Assembly: GCA_964568355.1 (NCBI GenBank)
Contig: CAZMRK010000507.1
Span: forward strand, 1-13,798
Direction: 5' to 3'
From: JAJPJX01 sp964568355
GTDB taxonomy: Bacteria; Acidobacteriota; Terriglobia; Bryobacterales; Bryobacteraceae
DNA length: 13,798 nt
Below the pieces are notes generated by a model. That model was given only the letters and a program-made list of their open reading frames with translations, was not told the DNA's origin and searched no databases. The position numbers and the translations under genes are program-made. Below, in pieces: positions 5,088 to 10,798 of the stretch (position 1 is its first letter; each line of letters begins with the position of its first letter).

Positions 5088-6500
5088 ATGCGATGGCTGG
5101 TGTTGGCAGTGCTGGCGGCCTCGGCGCAGGCGCAGCCGGTGCAGGTCTATCTGACATCCCAGGGCGGGGACCGGCTGGCGTCCAAACCCGCGCAGGCGTT
5201 CCAGGCGAAGGCCGCGAGAGGAAACGCTGTTTTCCGGATCCACGACCAAGTGGTGCTGCAGCGGATCGACGGCTTCGGCGCATCGCTGCTGGAGGCCAGC
5301 GCGATCTGCCTGAACAGCCTGGACGCGGCGGGGCAGGAAAAGCTGCTGCGGTCGATCTTCGATGTCCAAAACGGCGCAGGTTTTTCAGTGATGAAGACGG
5401 TGCTGGGGGGAACAGATTTCATGTCCGCGGGCGGATGGTACACCTACGACGACACACCCGGGGACGTAGAACTACGGAACTTTTCCATCACGCGCGATCT
5501 GGCGCCGGACGGACTGGTGACACTGATCCGGCGGGCTCGGCGCTATGGTCCGTTCGTATTGCAGGCGCCGATGGACTATCCACCGGACTGGATGCTGGTA
5601 GACGTACACAAGAACCAGGATGTGGATCCACGCTATTTTGACGCACTGGCGCGCTATTACCTCCGCTATGTACGGGCATACGAGGAGCGGGGCATCTTCA
5701 TCGATTATTTGAGCCTGTTCAACGAGCCGGGAGTTTACACCAAGATCCCCTACAACAAGATCCGGGACCTGCTGAAGAATCACGTGGGACCGCTGTTCGC
5801 GAAAGAGGGAGTGAAGACGCGGCTGGAATTGAGCGAGGCACCGGAGAGGGCTAACGCCTGGCGCAACTATCCTACCGTGCTGGATGATCCGGAAGCGCGC
5901 CGGTATGTGGCGAACGTGCCGTTTCACGGGTATGGATTCAAAGATTACGAGCTAATCGCCAAAATGCGGGAAAAGTACGCAGACCTGCCGTTCTGGATGA
6001 CCGAGATCTGCTATGCCTATGAGGCCGGGTACAAGCGGAGCAGTCCCAAACTGCCGCGCAGGGACTACGAGGACGGGGACTTCTGGGGCAATCAGATATT
6101 TTCCGATTTGGAATCGGGGGTTTCGGCCTGGATCTATTGGAATTTGATTTTGGACGAGAAGGGAGGGCCCTGGCTGGTTTCTCCGATTCACGGAAATCCC
6201 GACCCAAACGAGCAGCATCCGGTGTTGATCGTGGATCGGGGGAAAAAGCAGGTGATCTACACGGGGCTCTATTACTACTTGAGCCATTTCAGCAAATTCG
6301 TGCGGCCGGGGGCGATGCGCGTGGAGACGGCCGGAGCGGTGCCGGGGGTGCGGTGCCTGGCGTTCCGAAGACCAAGCGGGGGGCTGGTCGCGCAGGTGAT
6401 GAACAGCCGCAAAGAGGCAGCGGAAGTATGGCTTGAATGGCAGGGGAAGAGCATGGCACTGCATCTGCCGGCGCTCTCGATCAGTTCTTACCTGTGGTGA
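5088..6500 (+). CDS. Secreted glycoside hydrolase family 30 enzyme
   Basis: The protein has 470 residues. An N-terminal signal peptide (MRWLVLAVLAASAQA, cleavage after Ala15) sends it to the periplasm or outside. The GH30 (clan GH-A) barrel starts with IDGFGASLLEASA (60-72). The acid/base is Glu213 in LSLFNEP (208-214) and the nucleophile is Glu306 in PFWMTEICY (301-309); later come VSAWIYWNLILDEKGGP (345-361) and YYYLSHFSKFVRPGA (395-409), which lead into the C-terminal beta domain typical of GH30. Known family activities include glucosylceramidase, beta-1,6-glucanase and xylanase; the specificity here is not decided by sequence alone. The next gene starts 92 bases later, so it may or may not be in the same transcript. 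In context it is the glycan-cutting member of an envelope carbohydrate cluster. Confidence 0.92.
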   Translation: MRWLVLAVLAASAQAQPVQVYLTSQGGDRLASKPAQAFQAKAARGNAVFRIHDQVVLQRIDGFGASLLEASAICLNSLDAAGQEKLLRSIFDVQNGAGFSVMKTVLGGTDFMSAGGWYTYDDTPGDVELRNFSITRDLAPDGLVTLIRRARRYGPFVLQAPMDYPPDWMLVDVHKNQDVDPRYFDALARYYLRYVRAYEERGIFIDYLSLFNEPGVYTKIPYNKIRDLLKNHVGPLFAKEGVKTRLELSEAPERANAWRNYPTVLDDPEARRYVANVPFHGYGFKDYELIAKMREKYADLPFWMTEICYAYEAGYKRSSPKLPRRDYEDGDFWGNQIFSDLESGVSAWIYWNLILDEKGGPWLVSPIHGNPDPNEQHPVLIVDRGKKQVIYTGLYYYLSHFSKFVRPGAMRVETAGAVPGVRCLAFRRPSGGLVAQVMNSRKEAAEVWLEWQGKSMALHLPALSISSYLW

Positions 6501-6592
6501 AGGGGATCCATCCGGGAGGACTAACCCGTCACTACGTGCTTGAAGGTTGCCCCGGGGTGCGGCATGATGAACATCTACCGGGTGAGTGAATC

Positions 6593-7666
6593 ATGAGGAC
6601 GACCAAGCTGCTGTGCTCGTATCTGCTGCTCCTGGCATCAGCGCCGGCCCTAACGGCGCGGGCCAAGACATCCCTGGGTCCGCGGGAGGCTCGGCTGGCC
6701 CATGAAGTGGCGACCAAGGGATGGGTGGTAACTGCGTCCAAGACGGAAAAGGGGGATTGGGATCTATTCCTGATGCGCCCAGACGGATCGCAACGGCGCA
6801 ATCTTACGAACAGTCCGAACTACAACGAGATGGGCGGCCGTTTTTCGCCGGATGGCCGGAAGATTCTCTACCGGCGGATCGCGCCGGGTGTCAAAATCCA
6901 GCACGACCACTGGGGAGCGACCGGCGAACTGGTGATCGCCAATGCGGACGGCACGAATCCGGTAATATATGGACCGCCGGGCGACTATCCCTGGGCGTCG
7001 TGGAGCCCGGACGGCAAGCAGGTGGCGTGCCTGACGAAGACGGGGATCGAGATCCGAGACCTGGCAACGCGGCAGGTGATGCGCACGATCGACCGACACG
7101 GGATCTACCAGCAGTTGTACTGGTCGCCAGACGGACACTGGTTCACAGGCCCCGCCAACCACTACGGCGAGAGCTGGACGGTGATCCGGCTGAATGCGGA
7201 CAGCGGAGCTACGAACGTGGTGGCGAAGTTTCAGAACTGCACAGCGGACTGGTTTCCCAGTTCTCAACGGCTGATCTACTCCTCGCGCCCGGCGAACCAG
7301 GATGAGCCGGACGGGGGACAACTGGCGGGGGCCGTGAAGCAGAAGCCGGGATACGGATGGACACAGTTGTGGATGGCAGACGGCGACGGCAACAACCGGT
7401 CGTTGATCTATGGCGAAGACGGCCGGCATATCTACGGCGGCGATGTTTCGCCGGACGGGAAGTACGTGCTGTTCACCAAATCGATGACCGACGGAGGGAT
7501 CGAGACAGGAGTGATTTACGTGATGCGGTTGAGCGACGCGCCTTCGATCGGCGGAGAGAGCAAGGCCTTGCGCAAGCTGCACCCGGGGGCAAAGAACGGG
7601 CCGATTCTGGAGATTTCCGACGGCTGGGAGCCGCACTGGACCTATGCAAAGATCGGGGGACGGTAG
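6593..7666 (+). CDS. Secreted PD40/TolB-like beta-propeller protein
   Basis: The protein has 357 residues with a signal peptide (MRTTKLLCSYLLLLASAPALTARA). At least four PD40 repeats are visible: FSPDGRKILY (84-93), WSPDGKQVAC (137-146), WSPDGHWFTG (177-186) and VSPDGKYVLF (285-294), plus degenerate blades at WFPSSQRLIYS (220-230), DLFLMRPDGSQRRNLT (57-72) and DGWEPHWTYA (343-352). This suggests a six-bladed propeller. Such domains act as periplasmic protein or glycan docking surfaces or as lyase/peptidase scaffolds; no catalytic domain is attached here. The Shine-Dalgarno is weak (GGTGAG at 6581-6586). The stop is directly followed by the GTG of the lipoprotein gene, so the two are probably coupled. 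A role with the acetylation genes downstream is inferred from spacing only. Confidence 0.85.
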   Translation: MRTTKLLCSYLLLLASAPALTARAKTSLGPREARLAHEVATKGWVVTASKTEKGDWDLFLMRPDGSQRRNLTNSPNYNEMGGRFSPDGRKILYRRIAPGVKIQHDHWGATGELVIANADGTNPVIYGPPGDYPWASWSPDGKQVACLTKTGIEIRDLATRQVMRTIDRHGIYQQLYWSPDGHWFTGPANHYGESWTVIRLNADSGATNVVAKFQNCTADWFPSSQRLIYSSRPANQDEPDGGQLAGAVKQKPGYGWTQLWMADGDGNNRSLIYGEDGRHIYGGDVSPDGKYVLFTKSMTDGGIETGVIYVMRLSDAPSIGGESKALRKLHPGAKNGPILEISDGWEPHWTYAKIGGR

Positions 7667-8128
7667 GTGAAGCGGCGTGCGTCGATGGGGGCGTGGGTGC
7701 TGGCGGCCGGGCTGATGGCGGCCTGTTCGCACCAGAATCCGCTGGAGGTGGACCAGGAGGTAACAACGCTGGGGACGGCGGAGGTCACGGCGCAACTGGA
7801 GGAGATTCCGGATAAGTTTCCGCCCAACGATTTGTATGACTACGCGTTTGTACTGAAGTACCGGGTGCTGAAGGTACACCGCGGAAAGGTGCCGGACAAA
7901 GTGATTCTGGTGGCGCAGTACAATCCGCTGAAGCCGCGCGCCACCGTGGCGGACGATCGCTCGGGCAAGGTGGGCGGGCACGTGGATGCTTTCCGCGCGC
8001 GCGATATTCATCGCATGGCGCTGGAGTCGCCGGTGGACCAGCACTGGATGGGCGGCATCATCGACAAATATTTCAACCAGCCGGGCGTGCGGTATTGGGC
8101 GGTATGGACGAATCCGGGGTCAAAATAG
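7667..8128 (+). CDS. Small predicted lipoprotein of unknown function in the O-acetylation operon
   Basis: The protein has 153 residues. A short basic start (MKRR), a hydrophobic stretch and LMAAC with Cys20 suggest a lipoprotein signal, though Met at -3 is not the usual Leu. The mature part looks beta-rich: EVTAQLEEIPDKFPPNDLYDYAFVLKYRVLKVHRGKVPDKVILVAQYNPLKPR, then GGHVDAFRARDIHRMALES and a Trp-rich end (VRYWAVWTN). The middle (YRVLKVHRG followed by VILV) is faintly like small OB/netrin-type beta domains; this is only an impression. I do not recognise a named family. It starts with GTG right at the propeller stop and ends one base before the MBOAT start, so it is very likely translated with both. 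By position it could be a periplasmic partner of acetyl transfer, as AlgF is in alginate systems, but no AlgF similarity is visible. Confidence 0.75.
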   Translation: MKRRASMGAWVLAAGLMAACSHQNPLEVDQEVTTLGTAEVTAQLEEIPDKFPPNDLYDYAFVLKYRVLKVHRGKVPDKVILVAQYNPLKPRATVADDRSGKVGGHVDAFRARDIHRMALESPVDQHWMGGIIDKYFNQPGVRYWAVWTNPGSK

Positions 8129-8129
8129 C

Positions 8130-9530
8130 TTGGTCTTCAGCACGCACATCTTTCTGTTCTATTTCCTGCCGATTGTACTGCTGGCGTATTACGCGCTGCC
8201 GCGACACCGGAACGCCTTTCTTACCATCGCGAGCTATGTATTTTACGGATGGTGGGAGCCGTGGTTCGTCCTGCTGATGATGTTTTCAACTGTGCTGGAC
8301 TATGTGTGTGGGGGCATCATCGGGGCTCCGGCGGCGAGCCCGGCGCGCAGGCGGGCGGCGCTGCTGGCGGCAATCTGTGGCGACCTGGGACTGCTCGCCT
8401 TTTTCAAGTACTACACTTTTACGGCGGAGAATGTGAACCGGCTGCTGGAGTTGTTCGGTTCGGGGTCGCTGCCGCTGCTGCACGTGGTGCTGCCGATCGG
8501 GATCTCCTTCTACACGTTCGAAAGCATGAGCTATACGATCGACGTCTATCGCGGCGTGGTGAAGCCGGCGCGGACGTTTTCAGATCTTTCCTGCTTTGTA
8601 AGCCTGTTCCCCCACCTGGTGGCGGGGCCAATCGTGCGATACAACATCCTGGCCGAGCAGATCGCGCACCGGGAGCATACGTTGGAGAAGTTTACCTGCG
8701 GGATCGCGCTATTCATGCTGGGATTTGCGAAGAAGATCCTGCTCGCGAATCCGATGGGGAGCGTGGCGGACGCGGCGTTCGGGGCATCGGGTCCGCTGCC
8801 GCTGGATGCCTGGGTGGGCGTGATGGCTTACGCGTTCCAGATTTACTTCGATTTTTCGGGCTATTCGGACATGGCGATCGGACTGGGGCGGATGTTCGGA
8901 TTTGTGATTCCGAAGAACTTCGCCTCGCCGTATCTTTCGCAGGGCATCACGGAGTTCTGGCGGCGCTGGCACATCTCGCTCTCCACGTGGCTGCGGGACT
9001 ACCTGTACCTGTCACTGGGCGGCAATCGCAAGGGGGCGCGGCGAACCTATCTCAACCTGGCTCTGGTGATGCTACTGGGGGGCCTGTGGCATGGGGCGAA
9101 CTGGACGTTCGTGGCCTGGGGCGCGTATCACGGCGGCCTGCTGGCGTTCGAGCGATGGATGGGAAAGAAGACGGCTTACGAATGGCTGCCGCGGCCAGCG
9201 CGGGTGGCAATGACCTTCGTACTGGTGCTGTTCTCGTGGGTGCTGTTCCGGTCGCAAACGATGGGGCAAGCGGTGGCCTACCTGGGGGCGATGTTCGGCG
9301 CGAGGCCCGCATCGGCGGGTGCCGCCCTGCTGGCGGCGGAGTTATATACACCATATCACCTGGCGATTCTGGTGGTTTGCATATTGGTGTGCTTTCAGCC
9401 GCTGGAAGTGTACGACTGGGTGGAAGATCTGACCTGGCAAAAAATGGCGGCCGTAGCGCCTCTCTTTCTCTTCGCGGTAGGAGCGATGTTTACGCAGACG
9501 TTTAATCCGTTCCTGTACTTCCAGTTTTGA
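8130..9530 (+). CDS. MBOAT-family membrane O-acyltransferase, AlgI-like
   Basis: The protein has 466 residues in a polytopic membrane arrangement typical of AlgI/DltB-like proteins. Hallmarks are the N-terminal MVFSTHIFLFYFLP, GISFYTFESMSYTIDVYRG (124-142), FPHLVAGPIVRY (160-171), FQIYFDFSGYSDMAIG (236-251), FWRRWHISLSTWLRDYLYLSLGGNR (276-300, with His281) and GGLWHGANWTFVAWG (317-331), which carries the probable catalytic His321. MBOATs of this type pass an acetyl group across the inner membrane for polysaccharide O-acetylation. I chose TTG (8130) because it gives the family's usual MVFS start one base after the lipoprotein stop; the frame stays open to 7986 but that part overlaps the lipoprotein in another frame and is not MBOAT-like. 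GGGG at 8116-8119 is a weak ribosome-binding site. The SGNH partner gene follows after 13 bases. Confidence 0.93.
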   Translation: MVFSTHIFLFYFLPIVLLAYYALPRHRNAFLTIASYVFYGWWEPWFVLLMMFSTVLDYVCGGIIGAPAASPARRRAALLAAICGDLGLLAFFKYYTFTAENVNRLLELFGSGSLPLLHVVLPIGISFYTFESMSYTIDVYRGVVKPARTFSDLSCFVSLFPHLVAGPIVRYNILAEQIAHREHTLEKFTCGIALFMLGFAKKILLANPMGSVADAAFGASGPLPLDAWVGVMAYAFQIYFDFSGYSDMAIGLGRMFGFVIPKNFASPYLSQGITEFWRRWHISLSTWLRDYLYLSLGGNRKGARRTYLNLALVMLLGGLWHGANWTFVAWGAYHGGLLAFERWMGKKTAYEWLPRPARVAMTFVLVLFSWVLFRSQTMGQAVAYLGAMFGARPASAGAALLAAELYTPYHLAILVVCILVCFQPLEVYDWVEDLTWQKMAAVAPLFLFAVGAMFTQTFNPFLYFQF

Positions 9531-9543
9531 CGGCGGCAAAGGG

Positions 9544-10728
9544 ATGCGACGCAGAGCACGGCTCATTTTCCTGGGCGGTTTTCTGGTGCTGATCTACGGA
9601 GTCCCGTTGTTTCAGGCGGGCGTGGAGATTACGCGGGGGCGGCTTCCGCAGGCGCTGGATGTGTTTCGGAGCGTGCCGACGCGGCCGAACTTGCGCGCTT
9701 TCGAGCATCAGCTTGAAGAAGACTCGCTGCCGGCGCAGGAGGTGCGGCCCTGGGTGCAACATGCGTGGTTCCGCCTGCTGGGCAACGCGGGTGAGAAGGT
9801 GGTGGTGGGCCGGGACGGGTGGCTGTTTTACAAGCCCGATATGCAATATCTGGTAGAACCCTACGAAGGCGACGAGGTGCTGGCGGCGATCGTGGATTTT
9901 CGGGACCAACTTGCCCGCCGGGGAATCCACCTGCTGGTGATGCCAGTTCCGGGCAAACCTACGGTCTATCCAGACCGCCTGACAAGCCGGGCAAACGGAG
10001 AGAAGCGGCTGCACTCGCACACACTTGAACTGCTGGCAGCGCTGCGGCAGGCTGGAATCGAGACTCCGGACCTGTTCGACCTATTCGCCGGCCTACGGGA
10101 AAAACCGGAACTCGAGCCGTGGTATTTGCGACGGGATACCCACTGGTCGGGAGGCGGAGCACGCCTGGCGGCGGAGGTCATCGCACAACGCATTCGCGCC
10201 CTGGGATGGGTGGAACTGGGGGATATCCCGTACCGCGAGCGCGATGTGGTGGTGAAGCGGCGCAGCGACATCGCGCACATGATCCGGGTGCCCGACATCG
10301 AGAGCCAGTATCCCGATGAGCGCGTCCTGTGCCGCCAAGTGGTTCGGGCGGATACCGGGGAGCTATATCGGGACTCGCCGGATTCACCGGTGCTTGTGCT
10401 GGGCGACAGCTTCCTGCGGATGTATCAGACGGATGCCCCAAGAGACGCGGGGTTCATCGCGCACCTGGCTCGAGAGCTGCGGCGGCCGCTGGCGAGTGTA
10501 GTGAATGACGGCGGTGCGTCGACGCTGGTACGCCAGGAGTTACACCGGCGGCCCGAGTTACTGGCAGGCAAGCGGGTGGTGATCTGGGAGTTTGTCGAAC
10601 GGGATATTCGGTTCGGGATGGAAGGTTGGAAGAAGGTGGACGTCGGGGGAGCTGTAACCGCAGACACACGCGGATTCACGCCGATAAAAGCGAGCGGCAC
10701 GGTGAATAACAGCACAATTAGTCGTTAA
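9544..10728 (+). CDS. AlgJ/AlgX-like SGNH-fold O-acetyltransferase
   Basis: The protein has 394 residues. One N-terminal membrane helix (LIFLGGFLVLIYGVPLF, 7-23) anchors a periplasmic domain. The family signatures are VGRDGWLFYKPD (88-99), RGIHLLVMPVPGKPTVYPDRL (126-146), DTHWSGGGA (198-206; Asp198 and His200 of the catalytic pair) and VLGDSF (285-290; Ser289 nucleophile), with a later NDGGASTLVRQELHRRP and KRVVIWEFVERD. Such proteins finish or assist acetyl transfer onto the glycan after the MBOAT step. The gene is 13 bases behind the MBOAT gene, and the pairing is the classic AlgI/AlgJ partnership. The last 25 or so residues (after GWKKVDV) look like low-complexity readthrough, unlike the family. 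The polymer modified is unknown; no alginate genes are nearby. Confidence 0.88.
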   Translation: MRRRARLIFLGGFLVLIYGVPLFQAGVEITRGRLPQALDVFRSVPTRPNLRAFEHQLEEDSLPAQEVRPWVQHAWFRLLGNAGEKVVVGRDGWLFYKPDMQYLVEPYEGDEVLAAIVDFRDQLARRGIHLLVMPVPGKPTVYPDRLTSRANGEKRLHSHTLELLAALRQAGIETPDLFDLFAGLREKPELEPWYLRRDTHWSGGGARLAAEVIAQRIRALGWVELGDIPYRERDVVVKRRSDIAHMIRVPDIESQYPDERVLCRQVVRADTGELYRDSPDSPVLVLGDSFLRMYQTDAPRDAGFIAHLARELRRPLASVVNDGGASTLVRQELHRRPELLAGKRVVIWEFVERDIRFGMEGWKKVDVGGAVTADTRGFTPIKASGTVNNSTISR

Positions 10729-10776
10729 TTTATCGTTGGTTTGTTTTTTCACGGGTGAATTTTCCTGGGGCACAGA

Positions 10777-10782
10777 TATAAT
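10777..10782 (+). promoter_or_regulatory. Perfect -10 box upstream of the TonB receptor
   Basis: TATAAT lies in an AT-rich patch (about 10725-10800) unlike the GC-rich surroundings. No convincing -35 sits 16-18 bases upstream. Transcription would start near 10789, leaving a 5' UTR of only about 10 bases before the ATG at 10799, with no Shine-Dalgarno. A T-rich stretch (10740-10749) precedes it, but the only hairpin (AATTA/TAATT, 10718-10732) is too weak to be called a terminator. Confidence 0.6.
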
Positions 10783-10798
10783 ATGTTTCGATTAGCTT

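Noticed and set aside
5027..5089. The N-terminal extension of the SDR gene to an ATG at 5089.
   Set aside because: It would overlap the Shine-Dalgarno and start of the divergent GH30 gene and adds 21 residues before the Rossmann strand that do not look like SDR sequence.
6564..6596. A 10-codon ORF overlapping the start of the propeller gene by ATGA, as a possible leader peptide.
   Set aside because: It has no ribosome-binding site of note, no attenuator-like hairpin or codon run, and is short enough to be chance.
6764..8044. A 426-codon open frame on the minus strand opposite the propeller and lipoprotein genes.
   Set aside because: It is rich in Arg, His, Pro and Val with no domain, and the opposite strand has clear PD40 repeats and a lipoprotein signal. 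It is a GC-rich antisense shadow.
8249..9505. A 418-codon plus-strand frame inside the MBOAT gene.
   Set aside because: Its translation is Gly/Arg/Ala-rich and lacks membrane segments, while the overlapping frame has all MBOAT motifs. It is an out-of-frame shadow.
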